Assembly (NCBI RefSeq): GCF_014489115.1
Contig: NZ_JACTAH010000001.1
Coordinates: forward strand, 1,612,001-1,676,000
DNA from: Thauera sedimentorum
Lineage (GTDB): Bacteria; Pseudomonadota; Gammaproteobacteria; Burkholderiales; Rhodocyclaceae
Direction: 5' to 3'
DNA length: 64,000 nt
Position 1 is the stretch's first letter. Every line of letters starts with the position of its first letter. The notes beneath the pieces are model-generated. The model searched no databases, was not told the origin of the DNA, and worked only from the letters and a program-made list of their open reading frames with translations. This document shows, one piece after another, positions 28,030-35,963 of this stretch. The position numbers and the translations under genes are program-made.

Positions 28030-28410
28030 TCAGTTCAACTCGACATTGAGGATCACCGCGTTCTGGATCAGCACGCCATTGCCGGTGTTCTGGATAAGCA
28101 TCGGCATGCCGGCGGTGTTGCCGAACGACCCGTCCGACACGATGTTGTGCCCGGTCACCAGATCCGAGGCGCTGACCTCGCTCACCGTGCCGGAAGCAAT
28201 GATCTTGCTCAGTGTGCTGTCGGCACCGCCGCGCAGGCCGTCCAGCCTGGCATCGTCGATTGCGGCCTGGGCGGCAAACACACCGGTCGTACTGCCCACT
28301 ACCTTGTCCGCCTGCACGAACTCGTCCGTCTCGGCCCACGCAGGCACGCTGTGCACCACCAGCCCGCTTATCGCAACGGCCAGCGTCAGCATCGGAATAA
28401 TCCCTTTCAT
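28030..28410 (-). CDS. Small exported protein with double-glycine motif (Fap-like accessory subunit?)
   Basis: Protein of 126 residues. Signal peptide about 1-26 (cleavage after VPAWA). Then FVQADKVVGSTTGVF, a motif LDGLRGG at residues 56-62, and a C-terminal part ending MLIQNTGNGVLIQNAVILNVELN-like. This end resembles those of the two large repeat proteins (INAQNT..LVQQSANVQANL), so the three may interact through this region. LDGLRGG resembles leader cleavage sites of C39 peptidases and matches LDEMRGG in the protein two genes downstream. The start at 28410 follows GGGAGTGG; the frame is open ten codons further upstream. Function unknown; possibly a minor fibre subunit or chaperone. Confidence 0.7.
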   Translation of the reverse strand: MKGIIPMLTLAVAISGLVVHSVPAWAETDEFVQADKVVGSTTGVFAAQAAIDDARLDGLRGGADSTLSKIIASGTVSEVSASDLVTGHNIVSDGSFGNTAGMPMLIQNTGNGVLIQNAVILNVELN

Positions 28411-28441
28411 GGCGCCACTCCCGCGCTGGTTGCACCGCACG

Positions 28442-28463
28442 CCGGGGGGCGGATGCCCCCCGG
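28442..28463 (-). terminator. Hairpin between repeat protein and downstream operon genes
   Basis: CCGGGGGGC (28442-28450), loop GGAT, GCCCCCCGG (28455-28463). No T-run on either side. It may act as a partial terminator or mRNA stabiliser, so that the repeat protein is made in excess over the accessory proteins behind it. Confidence 0.6.
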
Positions 28464-28476
28464 TTCGAGCTACGGC

Positions 28477-30132
28477 TTACCTGACGTTCAGGTTCGCCTG
28501 CACGTTGGCGCTTTGCTGGACCAGCGAACCGATGCCGGTGTTCTGGGCATTGATGATGATGCCCGCACCGTTGGTGAAGCTGCCGCTGATGGTGTTGGAC
28601 ATGTTGAAATGCCCCGCATCCACCGTGACGGTTCCGCCTGCACCACCGGCACCGCCGGTACCGCCCTGGCCCGCACCACCGGTTGCGTTGCCGGCGGTGT
28701 TGGTACCACCATCACCACCGTTGCCCGCGGTGTTGCCGCCACCACCCGCGCCGCCGGCGCCACCGGCACCGCCGGTCGCGTTGCCGTTGGTCGCGTCGCC
28801 GGTGGTCGCAGAGCCGCCTGCACCGCCGTCACCGGCGTTGTTGGTCGCCGCACCGCCGTCGCCAGCGCTCGCAGTGGCCATGCCGCCAGTCGAGTTGGCA
28901 TCGCCGGTGGTGGCTGCGCCGCCGTTGGCGGTGCCGGCTCCGCCGGTACCCGTACCTGCGCCAGCCGTCGAGTTGGCGCCGCCGGAGGTGGCCGCACCAC
29001 CGGTCGCAGTGCCCGCGCCACTGGTCGCGGTGGCGGCCTGGGTGTTGCTGCCGCTGGTGGCACTGGCCGCACCGGAAGTGCCGCCGGTCACCGTACCGGC
29101 GTCGCCATTGCCGGCCGCACCAGCGGTCGCCGTTCCGGTGTTGGAACCTGCGGTTGCAGTAGCAGCACCGCCACTCGACTCAGGGTCGTCGCAGCAGGCA
29201 TTGCTAGTAGCGTTCCCCCCCATGGCTGCAGCACCGGCCATACCGCCATCCCCGCCACTACCATCGGATTTCGCTCCGCCAGCCTTGCTAGCGGCGTCAA
29301 CGGAACCGCTCGTAGCCTTGTCCGATGCGTATGCACTCCCGCCATCTGCGCCTGCTTTGCCGCCGGAGGCATAGTCTTTCGAGAAGGCGTCACCGCCGGA
29401 ACCCTTGGCGTTGCCGCCGTCCGCCCCGGCCTTGCCACCATCCGCGTAGTTCTTCGAGTAGGCATCGCCGGCATAGGCTTTCGCATCGCCACCATCGGCA
29501 CCCTTGGCCTTGCTGGCGTTGCCACCATCACCGCCGTTGGCGCCCTTGGCCTTGCCGGTCGTCGCGTCGCCGACCTTGGCCCAGCCGCCGTCATCACCAT
29601 CACCGCCATTGCCACCATGAGCGTGACCACCGTCACCACCGGAGCCGCTGGCATCGCCACCATAAGCGTTACCGCCGTCGCCGCCATAGGCCTTGCCGCC
29701 GTCGCCGCCGTTGGCATCCCCCTTGTTGAACGCGCTGTTGCCCAGGCCGTGGACATAGATCTTGGTCACCATGCCTTCGAGCTTGGACAGCGCCACCACC
29801 GAGGTCTTGTTGAAGGCATCGGTCACGCTGCTCGACGCGGTCGCACCGTTGTTCGCCGCGGCCGAGCCCAGCGCCCAGGCGGCGGCCTCGCCATTGTTGT
29901 CGCGGTTGTCGCCCGCGCTGCTGTTGTTGCCTTGGTCGGAGTTGTTGTTCTGGTTGATGGTGGAGTACTCGTTGGCCTGCGGACTGCCGTCTCCACTCAT
30001 GGTGTTTTCCGCGGTCGCCGTCTGGTTGTTGGTATCAACCACCTCGAGCACGGTATTGGTGGGGTTCGCCAACGCCTGGCCGGACAGGCCGAACGCGAGC
30101 GCCACCGCACTGGAAATCAAGGTCCGTTTCAT
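28477..30132 (-). CDS. Exported Gly/Ala/Asn-rich repeat protein, candidate fibre subunit 1
   Basis: Protein of 551 residues. It has a signal peptide (1-22), an Asn/Gln/Ser-rich N-terminal domain (23-140; PQANEYSTINQNNNSDQ) and a repeat domain (about 140-500). The first half is made of GGDGG-x-A units with Tyr and Lys, the second of Thr/Ser/Ala-Gly-Gly units. A Cys-Cys pair at 313-314 separates the halves. The last 50 residues are conserved with the paralogue (AGHFNMSNTISGSFTNGAG; INAQNTGIGSLVQQSANVQA). No enzyme fold is visible. Low complexity, export and genetic context suggest a surface fibre or matrix protein. The start at 30132 follows GGGGAACGAGAG; the σ54 promoter is 60 bases upstream. 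Confidence 0.82.
   Translation of the reverse strand: MKRTLISSAVALAFGLSGQALANPTNTVLEVVDTNNQTATAENTMSGDGSPQANEYSTINQNNNSDQGNNSSAGDNRDNNGEAAAWALGSAAANNGATASSSVTDAFNKTSVVALSKLEGMVTKIYVHGLGNSAFNKGDANGGDGGKAYGGDGGNAYGGDASGSGGDGGHAHGGNGGDGDDGGWAKVGDATTGKAKGANGGDGGNASKAKGADGGDAKAYAGDAYSKNYADGGKAGADGGNAKGSGGDAFSKDYASGGKAGADGGSAYASDKATSGSVDAASKAGGAKSDGSGGDGGMAGAAAMGGNATSNACCDDPESSGGAATATAGSNTGTATAGAAGNGDAGTVTGGTSGAASATSGSNTQAATATSGAGTATGGAATSGGANSTAGAGTGTGGAGTANGGAATTGDANSTGGMATASAGDGGAATNNAGDGGAGGSATTGDATNGNATGGAGGAGGAGGGGNTAGNGGDGGTNTAGNATGGAGQGGTGGAGGAGGTVTVDAGHFNMSNTISGSFTNGAGIIINAQNTGIGSLVQQSANVQANLNVR
28640..29715. repeat. Tandem coding repeats (GGDGG-type) in repeat protein 1
   Basis: Short degenerate repeats coding for GGDGGxAxGGDGG (upper part) and (T/S)GGAxTxG (lower part). 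The forward strand reads as runs of ACCGCCGTCACCGCC-like sequence. The region is prone to slippage and to misassembly with the paralogue at 30.6-31.8 kb. Confidence 0.85.
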
Positions 30133-30191
30133 CTCTCGTTCCCCTTCAGATCCTGGGACGGACACCACGCCCCTCCCGGTCCCGCTTTACC

Positions 30192-30207
30192 GCAAGCACC
30201 ATGCCAA
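30192..30207 (-). promoter_or_regulatory. σ54 promoter of repeat-protein-1 operon
   Basis: On the minus strand TTGGCATGGTGCTTGC: TTGGCA (-24) and TTGC (-12) with correct spacing (GG to GC 12 bases). One deviation in the -24 element (T for C after GGCA). The start codon is 60 bases away. Confidence 0.75.
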
Positions 30208-30228
30208 ACCGGAAAAGTGGATATAAGT

Positions 30229-30241
30229 ATCTGTTTTTTCG
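30229..30241 (-). promoter_or_regulatory. Conserved T-tract between enhancer and promoter 1
   Basis: ATCTGTTTTTTCG, 22 bases upstream of the σ54 element. The second promoter has ATATGTTTTTTCG at almost the same distance (32314-32326). It may bend the DNA or bind IHF/H-NS-like protein. Confidence 0.5.
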
Positions 30242-30291
30242 TCACTTCTTTGAATTCAGCAATGTAAGGCGAACGCCCTGAACCGGGTATC

Positions 30292-30308
30292 TGTACAGAT
30301 TGCGTACA
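30292..30308 (-). promoter_or_regulatory. Candidate activator site 1 (TGTA-N9-TACA)
   Basis: TGTACAGATTGCGTACA, 85 bases upstream of the σ54 element; it overlaps the perfect palindrome ATCTGTACAGAT. It matches 14 of 17 positions of the site at 32378-32394 upstream of the other repeat-protein gene. Proposed target of the VpsR-like activator. Confidence 0.65.
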
Positions 30309-30447
30309 CCACGCCCTGCATCGCTCACCGAACCGCGTACGGGAGTCTTATTTTTTCGCGTTTATTCAGTAACTTGCGCCACCAAATGGGTACACGGGGG
30401 TGCTTCCGATCTGATACAGATGCACCGCATCGTGCGGACGGCAGGGA

Positions 30448-30477
30448 CAAAAAAAGAGGCAGGCCTTGGGCCTGCCT
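30448..30477 (-). terminator. Rho-independent terminator of repeat-protein-2 gene
   Basis: On the minus strand: AGGCAGGCC, loop CAA, GGCCTGCCT, then CTTTTTTTG. A perfect 9-bp stem with a run of seven T. It separates this gene from the next operon. Confidence 0.92.
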
Positions 30478-30502
30478 TGAAGCGGCACTTGGTTCCCTTC
30501 GG

Positions 30503-32215
30503 TTACTGGGTCACGGGCCCTGCCGTGCTGCGGATCGCCAGGTTGGCCTGGACGTTCGCGCTCTGCTGGACCATCGCCCCCATCGCGGTGTTCTGCGCGT
30601 TGATCAGGATGCCCGCACCGTTGGTGAAACTCGCGCTGGAGCTGTTGGACATGTTGAAGTGCCCGGCCGTGGCCATCACGCTGCCGCCGTTGCCACCGGC
30701 ACCGCCTGTACCGCCCTGGCCGCTTCCGCCGGTCGCGGCGCCTGCGGTGTTCATGCCGCCGCTACCGCCGGCACCGCCGACATTGTCGCCACCACCTGCA
30801 CCGCCGGCACCGCCGGCACCCGCCATCGCGTCGCCGTTGGTGGCATTGCCGGACGTCGCCACGCCACCGGCGCCGCCTGCACCCGCGGTATTGGTCGCAC
30901 TGCCACCGGCGCCGCCGGTGGAGTCGGCATTGCCCGCACTGGCGGTCGCCGCACCGGTTGTCGCCGCGCCAGCGGTCGAGCTGGCTTCACCGCCGGTACC
31001 GTTGCCGTCGCCCGCATTTGCAGTGGCGCCGGCCGAGCTGGCCGCACCGCCGGTGGCGCTGGCCTCACCGCCGGTTGCCTCGGCCGTCTGGCTGTTGCCG
31101 CCGCTCGTGCTGGTGGCATCGCCCGCGGTGCCGCCGACCACGTTGCCGCCGTTGCCGGCACCGCCCGCTCCGCCACTGGCCATGGCGTCGTTGGTGCCGC
31201 CCATGGCATCGGCCGCGCCGCCGTTGCTCAGTACCGCCGGCGTCTCACCGTTGGTCGGCGTTTCGGGCGTGCAGCAGCCGCTCGCGTCGGCATTGGCGCC
31301 CTTGGCCTTGGCCCAGGCGCTGCCACCGTCTCCACCGCTGCCGTCGCTATAGCCTCCGCCGGCGTAGGAGCCTGCCTTGGCCCCGCCGGTATAGGCTTGC
31401 TCGTAGGCCTTGGCATTGCCGCCGTCGGCATAGCCATTACCGCCATCGGCCGCATCCGCAGCCTTGGCGTCGCCACCGTAGCCGCCGCCGTAACCACCGT
31501 CGGAGTAGGCATTGCCGCCATCGGCCGAGTTGCCGGCCTTGGCATCGCCGCCGGCTGACATGGCGTTGCCGCCTTCACCGCCGGACGCCTTGCGCGCATT
31601 GCCGCCATCGCCGCCATTGGCACCCTTGGCGTAGCCGGTCTTGGCATCATCGACCCAGGCCTTGCCACCCTCACCGCCATCACCGCCATTGCCGCCATGG
31701 GCATGGGCGCCATTGCCGCCGTAACCGTCGGCATCGCCACCCGCAGCCTTGCCACCGTCACCGCCTACCGCCGTTCCACCATCGCCACCGTTTGCATTAC
31801 CGTAGTTCCGTACGCTGTTGCCGAGGTCATTGGCCTTGATCCGGGTCACCACGCCATGGAGCTTGGACACCGCCACGGCCTTGGAGGTGTTGAACACGTC
31901 GCTGAGCGAGGCGGTGGCCATGCCGCCGTTGTTCGCTGCGGCCGCTCCCTTGCCCTCTGCGAGCGCCTTGCCGAGATTGTCGCGGTTGCTGCCGGTGCTG
32001 CTGTCGTTGTTCTGGTTCGAGTTGTCGTCGGCATGGATCTGCGAAAACTCATTGGCCTGCGGACTGTTGTTGCCCGTCATCGAAGAGACGGCCGAGGCTT
32101 CCTGAGTATTCGCCCCCCCAACCGAACTGACCGTATTGGTCGGGTTCGCCCACACCTGGCTGCCGGCCATGCCGAAAGCCAATGCGAGCGCACTTGAGAG
32201 TAGCGTGCGTTTCAT
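30503..32215 (-). CDS. Exported Gly/Ala/Asn-rich repeat protein, candidate fibre subunit 2
   Basis: Paralogue (570 residues) of the product at 28477-30132 with the same layout: signal peptide (1-23), N-terminal domain with SPQANEFSQIHADDNSNQ and TASLSDVFNTSKAVAVSKL, GGDGG-x-A repeat domain (about 143-310), a Cys-Cys pair at 314-315, a Thr/Ser/Ala-Gly repeat half, and the conserved end AGHFNMSNSSSASFTNGAG..INAQNTAMGAMVQQ. The two share about the same Cys-pair position although the repeats between have diverged. The start at 32215 follows AAGGGGAAG. It is transcribed alone from its own σ54 promoter and ends at a strong terminator. Function inferred as surface fibre or matrix protein. Confidence 0.82.
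   Translation of the reverse strand: MKRTLLSSALALAFGMAGSQVWANPTNTVSSVGGANTQEASAVSSMTGNNSPQANEFSQIHADDNSNQNNDSSTGSNRDNLGKALAEGKGAAAANNGGMATASLSDVFNTSKAVAVSKLHGVVTRIKANDLGNSVRNYGNANGGDGGTAVGGDGGKAAGGDADGYGGNGAHAHGGNGGDGGEGGKAWVDDAKTGYAKGANGGDGGNARKASGGEGGNAMSAGGDAKAGNSADGGNAYSDGGYGGGYGGDAKAADAADGGNGYADGGNAKAYEQAYTGGAKAGSYAGGGYSDGSGGDGGSAWAKAKGANADASGCCTPETPTNGETPAVLSNGGAADAMGGTNDAMASGGAGGAGNGGNVVGGTAGDATSTSGGNSQTAEATGGEASATGGAASSAGATANAGDGNGTGGEASSTAGAATTGAATASAGNADSTGGAGGSATNTAGAGGAGGVATSGNATNGDAMAGAGGAGGAGGGDNVGGAGGSGGMNTAGAATGGSGQGGTGGAGGNGGSVMATAGHFNMSNSSSASFTNGAGILINAQNTAMGAMVQQSANVQANLAIRSTAGPVTQ
30660..31780. repeat. Tandem coding repeats (GGDGG-type) in repeat protein 2
   Basis: Degenerate short repeats coding for GGDGGxA/GGNGG units and (T/S)GGxAx units, same style as at 28640-29715 and probably a recombination hazard between the two genes. 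Confidence 0.85.
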
Positions 32216-32275
32216 AGCGTCTTCCCCTTCAGAGATCGGAACCGGACGCCGTGCCCAGCCCGGTGACGCCCCGCC

Positions 32276-32290
32276 GCAAGCCTTGTGCCA
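32276..32290 (-). promoter_or_regulatory. σ54 promoter of repeat-protein-2 gene
   Basis: On the minus strand TGGCACAAGGCTTGC, an exact match to TGGCAC-N5-TTGC with correct spacing, 61 bases upstream of the start codon. Confidence 0.85.
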
Positions 32291-32313
32291 TCTCGACCGA
32301 AATGGCCGTATCG

Positions 32314-32326
32314 ATATGTTTTTTCG
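32314..32326 (-). promoter_or_regulatory. Conserved T-tract between enhancer and promoter 2
   Basis: ATATGTTTTTTCG, 24 bases upstream of the σ54 element, matching 12 of 13 bases at 30229-30241. Confidence 0.5.
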
Positions 32327-32377
32327 AGAGTTTTCCGAAGACAGCATTTTGCCGACGGTGCGCTTCGCGCTGGTGCC

Positions 32378-32394
32378 TGTACAGATTCGTTACA
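32378..32394 (-). promoter_or_regulatory. Candidate activator site 2 (TGTA-N9-TACA)
   Basis: TGTACAGATTCGTTACA, 88 bases upstream of the σ54 element. It is the centre of a larger perfect inverted repeat GCCTGTA-N9-TACAGGC (32375-32397). Confidence 0.68.
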
Positions 32395-32511
32395 GGCCTG
32401 GGCGTCGACGACCCACCGACAGCCCTGTCGCGCCGATAAACTCTTTTCGATTCATGGAATTAGAGGATTCACACCCGAACCAGCCGCTGACTCGTGCGTG
32501 AAACAGGGGGC

Positions 32512-34557
32512 TCAGTTCGTGCGGCGCTCGGTCAGCAAGGCGATGCACGACGCCAGGCGCTCCGGCGCGACCGGGGTGCATTGCACGACCACCCCGCGGT
32601 CGGCCAGGCTGCGCTGAAGGCCGCCGTCCTGCCCGTCGGTCAGCAGCACGGCCGGCAACTGCTCACCGAAACGCAGGCGCATTGCGCCGATGGCATCGAA
32701 GCCGTCCGCCACGCCCTGTGGTCCACAAGCCGCAACGACGACATCCGGCACCCAGTTGCCGGACGGCGGCAGCAAGGACGCGGCATCGGGTGCAGCCTCC
32801 ACCTGGTGCCCATAGCTGCGCAGCGCCTCGCCGACGCCCCGACTGGCCGCGGTGTCGATGCCGGTCAGCGCGATGCGCACCTTGCGCAGCGGCGGCTCGC
32901 CGTCGCCGTCACTGCGGCATGCCCGCCCGGGCGGCATCTCCACCGCGAACATGGACCCCTTGCCCGGAACCGAGTGCACCCGTATCCGCAGGCCGAGCAG
33001 GCGTGCCAGCTTGTCGGCGATCGCCAGTCCCAGGCCGCTGCCGCGCGTGCGGTCGGCGTTGTCGAGCTGACGGTACTCGTCGAATATCTCGCGGATGCTC
33101 TCCTGCGCGATGCCCACGCCGCTGTCCCAGACCTCCAGCCATCGACGCCCCTGGGCCCGCCGGCAGCCGATCAGCACGCCGCCGCGGTCGGTGTAGCGCA
33201 CCGCGTTGGAGACCAGGTTGTCGAGGATGCGGGCGAACAGCACCGGATCGGTACGTACCGTCCACCCGGCGGGACAGTGTGCGCGGCGTAGCGACAGGCG
33301 CTTGAGCATGGCCTCGGGCGCATTGACCGACACCACCCTGTCGAGCAGCTCATTCACCGGGACGTCGCGCACCTTGGGTTTGAGCGCCCCGGCCTCCAGC
33401 CGGCCGAGGTCGAGCACGTCGGTGAGCAAGGCGCTCAGGCTGGCCACGCAATCGTTCATGCTGCGCACCAACGAGGCCTCGCGCCCGTCGCATTCCTGCT
33501 GCAGCAGCCCGACATAGAGCCCCAATGCCGCGAGCGGCTGGCGCAGGTCGTGGCTGACCGCCGCCAGCAGGCGCGATTTGGCGTTGTTCGCCCGCTCGGC
33601 CTGCTGCCTGGCCTCGTCCAGGGACAGCTCGGCCAGCTTGCGCGCGGTGATGTCGCAATGCGCCACCACCACGCCGGGACGCGCAGACAGCAGCGGGGAG
33701 GCGGTCAGCTCGAACCAGCGCAGACGGTCGGGCGCATGGCAGCTGTACTCGAGGGTGAAGCGCTCCACCTCGCCGCGGAAGACGCGTTCGATGCCCATCC
33801 ACGCCTCGCGCGCCTGCTCCGCGCTCGGATCGCTGTCGAGCAGGCGGCAGGCCTGCCGGTAGCTCATGCCGATCGAATTGAGCGCCAGCCACTCCGCGCC
33901 ACTTTCGATGGCGAAACGCTGCCAGGCGGTATTGACCGCGCGGATCACCCCTTCCTGGTCGATCACGGCGATGTGCCATGGCAGGGAGTTGAGCACGCCG
34001 ATGCTGAAGGCCTCGAGTTCGTCGAGGACGCCGCCCATCCGCCGGCGCTCGGTCATGTCGGTGAGCAGGAGAATGCAGTGGTGGCTGCCGTCGCCACGCG
34101 ACACCTCGGCCAGCACGGTCCGTTCCCTGCCATCGGCACGCCCCGCCAGGCGGAGTTCCTGGCCATCGACATGCCCGCGGGAAAAGGCGGAAGCGAGCAG
34201 GTAGGCGAAGGCGGTCCGGTGTTCGGCGCACAGGTAGTCGGCGAAATTCGCGCCCGCGAGCCCGTCGGTGCAGGTGGCGAGCAGGCGGGCGGCGGGCGGA
34301 TTGCTCCGCCGGATTACCCCTTCGCGACCGATGGTCAGGCAGGCGGTCGGCGAAAGACGGTAGAAGCGCCGCAGGCCGTCCAGATCCTCCGGGGCATCGT
34401 CGGGCGGGCTGGTGCTCGGGTCATCCGGCAGTCGACCGGGTCCGCCACTTCCGTAGCGGCGGGCGCCACCCTCCTCCACCGCGTAAACGAGCGGGCGGAT
34501 GTCGGTGGACGGCACGTCGGGCCCATCCACACTGTCGTCAGCGGATTTCCATTGCAT
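32512..34557 (-). CDS. Hybrid PAS sensor histidine kinase with degenerate receiver
   Basis: Cytoplasmic kinase of 681 residues. It has two PAS domains (about 65-175 and 180-310; FYRLSPTACLTIGREGVIRR and LPWHIAVIDQEGVIRAVNTAW), HisKA with the phospho-acceptor His in LLAAVSHDLRQPLAALGLY, and HATPase (LDNLVSNAVRYTDRGG, DSGVGI, GSGLGLAIA). A C-terminal receiver-like domain (about 560-680) lacks the phosphorylatable Asp: the strand that should end in D-x reads DVVVAACGPQ. It therefore cannot relay phosphate in the usual way. The start at 34557 is six bases after GGAAAGG; a TTG two codons earlier is less likely. The neighbouring LuxR-type regulator on the same strand is the likely partner. Confidence 0.88.
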   Translation of the reverse strand: MQWKSADDSVDGPDVPSTDIRPLVYAVEEGGARRYGSGGPGRLPDDPSTSPPDDAPEDLDGLRRFYRLSPTACLTIGREGVIRRSNPPAARLLATCTDGLAGANFADYLCAEHRTAFAYLLASAFSRGHVDGQELRLAGRADGRERTVLAEVSRGDGSHHCILLLTDMTERRRMGGVLDELEAFSIGVLNSLPWHIAVIDQEGVIRAVNTAWQRFAIESGAEWLALNSIGMSYRQACRLLDSDPSAEQAREAWMGIERVFRGEVERFTLEYSCHAPDRLRWFELTASPLLSARPGVVVAHCDITARKLAELSLDEARQQAERANNAKSRLLAAVSHDLRQPLAALGLYVGLLQQECDGREASLVRSMNDCVASLSALLTDVLDLGRLEAGALKPKVRDVPVNELLDRVVSVNAPEAMLKRLSLRRAHCPAGWTVRTDPVLFARILDNLVSNAVRYTDRGGVLIGCRRAQGRRWLEVWDSGVGIAQESIREIFDEYRQLDNADRTRGSGLGLAIADKLARLLGLRIRVHSVPGKGSMFAVEMPPGRACRSDGDGEPPLRKVRIALTGIDTAASRGVGEALRSYGHQVEAAPDAASLLPPSGNWVPDVVVAACGPQGVADGFDAIGAMRLRFGEQLPAVLLTDGQDGGLQRSLADRGVVVQCTPVAPERLASCIALLTERRTN

Positions 34558-34675
34558 GGCCAACCTTTCCGAGCCGCAGGCCGTCCTCTATTCATAGACC
34601 ATGGCAAGCATATGCTGCCATCGCCCGGACCTGCCGGTCACCGGGATGCGGACTCGACAACCAGGGAAAAGGCAC

Positions 34676-35320
34676 TCAGTCGGTGGCCGACGTGAGCCCG
34701 CTGCGGATCGCAAACTTGGTCAGTGACGCCACGCTGTGCAGATCGAGCTTGCGCATGATGTTGCGGCGGTGGACCTCCACGGTGGATACCGCGAGATGCA
34801 GGCGCTCGGCGATGCCGCCCGAGGTATGCCCCTCGGCGATGAGCTGCAGGATCTGGCGCTCGCGGGCGGTGATGCGCCCCGAGCCGGCGGCATTGCCCGA
34901 CGACTGTTCGCACAAGGCATTCTTGATCGCCTCGGCCACTTCCGGGCACAGGTAGGTCCGCCCGCGCACCACAGTGCGGATGGCGCGCAACAGTTCCTCA
35001 CCCGGCTCCGTCTTGGTGACGTAGCCCTTGGCGCCCGCATTGAGCATGTCGAGGACGATCTGGCGGTCGGCAAAGGCCGACAGACCCACCACCTTGGTAT
35101 CCGGCCGAAGCGTCAGCAGGCGTCGCGTCGCCTCGACGCCGTTCATGCCCGGCATGGCCACGTCGATGCACACCAACTCCGCGGCCTCCCGTACCGCGAC
35201 GCTCAGCAGTTCGTCACCATTGCATGCCTCGCCGACGACTTGCAGATCGCCCTCGCGCTCCAGCAAGGCCTTGAGCGCATGACGGAATATCTGGTGATCG
35301 TCTGCCAGCACGACGCGCAT
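34676..35320 (-). CDS. LuxR/FixJ-type response regulator
   Basis: Response regulator of 214 residues. Receiver domain with Asp7/Asp8 (LADDHQIFR), phospho-acceptor Asp53 (LVCIDVAMPGMNG) and the Lys of YVTKTEPGEEL. The LuxR helix-turn-helix follows (ITARERQILQLIAEGHTSGG and STVEVHRRNIMRKLDLHS). Two ATGs two codons apart are possible: GGAGGAGG touches the first (35326) but is well spaced to the second, so 35320 is chosen. The kinase gene downstream is 118 bases away on the same strand, and both may form a two-component pair. Confidence 0.92.
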   Translation of the reverse strand: MRVVLADDHQIFRHALKALLEREGDLQVVGEACNGDELLSVAVREAAELVCIDVAMPGMNGVEATRRLLTLRPDTKVVGLSAFADRQIVLDMLNAGAKGYVTKTEPGEELLRAIRTVVRGRTYLCPEVAEAIKNALCEQSSGNAAGSGRITARERQILQLIAEGHTSGGIAERLHLAVSTVEVHRRNIMRKLDLHSVASLTKFAIRSGLTSATD

Positions 35321-35454
35321 GGTCATCCTCCTCCCCGAGCCGCCCTCCAGGGCAGTCCCTTGATTATGGCTTGCAGTGCATGACAGGCAAGCGGGAGGGG
35401 TCGGCGTCAGCGCCCGACTCCGCCCCTTTCCGCCGCCGACTGTGCAGTATTCCG

Positions 35455-35763
35455 CTACAGCCAGGCGTCCGGACCGGTCGCAAACCAGGCATCGATCGAG
35501 CGCTGCATCACGCGGTGGCCGGCACGCAGGACGCCGAGATCCTCTTTCGCCTTGCGCAGGGAATCCTCGGCATCGCTCAGCTTTTGCCTGAGCAGCCGGT
35601 TCTCGTGAAACACGCTCTCGAGTCTTCCGAACTCGAAATCCGCACGTCGTGCGGCGCCCGCGGGGACGAAGCTTCCAGCCGCGGCGCACGCAGTTCCGAA
35701 ACCGGCCCCGAACCGGGCACCGCCGGCCTTGACCTGCTCCATGCTCGCCTTCGCATTGACCAT
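35455..35763 (-). CDS. Small coiled-coil protein, unknown function
   Basis: Predicted protein of 102 residues, not recognised. The N-terminus is Ala/Gly-rich (VKAGGARFGAGFGTACAAAG, residues 11-30). A helix with heptad-like spacing follows (FHENRLLRQKLSDAEDSLRK, about 52-71), likely a coiled coil. The ATG at 35763 is preceded by a perfect ribosome-binding site (AAGGAGGAGACG), the main reason to accept this start although the frame is open further upstream. It stands upstream of the response regulator on the same strand, separated by 134 bases. Confidence 0.6.
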   Translation of the reverse strand: MVNAKASMEQVKAGGARFGAGFGTACAAAGSFVPAGAARRADFEFGRLESVFHENRLLRQKLSDAEDSLRKAKEDLGVLRAGHRVMQRSIDAWFATGPDAWL

Positions 35764-35879
35764 CGTCTCCTCCTTCGTCCCCGGCTGCGGCATGCTCATC
35801 CTGGGATCATAAGAAAGCGCGGGTCCGGGGCGGAATACAGCGATCACGGTATCTTCGCTTGAATCCGCAGCCGAAAGCA

Positions 35880-35928
35880 GTCCGCCCGGGGAAGCGGTCC
35901 GCACAGGGACCGCCCGCCCCGGGCGGAC
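35880..35928 (-). terminator. Nested stem-loop after ppiD
   Basis: GTCCGCCCGGGG (35880-35891) pairs with CCCCGGGCGGAC (35917-35928), and the interior GCGGTCC/GGGACCGC pairs again. A very stable structure just after the ppiD stop; there is no T-run. Confidence 0.6.
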
Positions 35929-35963
35929 GAGCACACGGCGGCGCCTTGCCGCCGGTCGATTCC

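Noticed and set aside
28477..30132. Mycobacterial PE-PGRS-type or RTX repeat protein
   Set aside because: There is a signal peptide instead of a PE domain, and the GGDGG units lack the regular GGxGxDxUx nonapeptide of RTX proteins.
28147..30267. Plus-strand open frames over the repeat-protein gene
   Set aside because: The low-complexity repeats keep all frames open. Signal peptide, ribosome-binding site, σ54 promoter and paralogue all support the minus strand.
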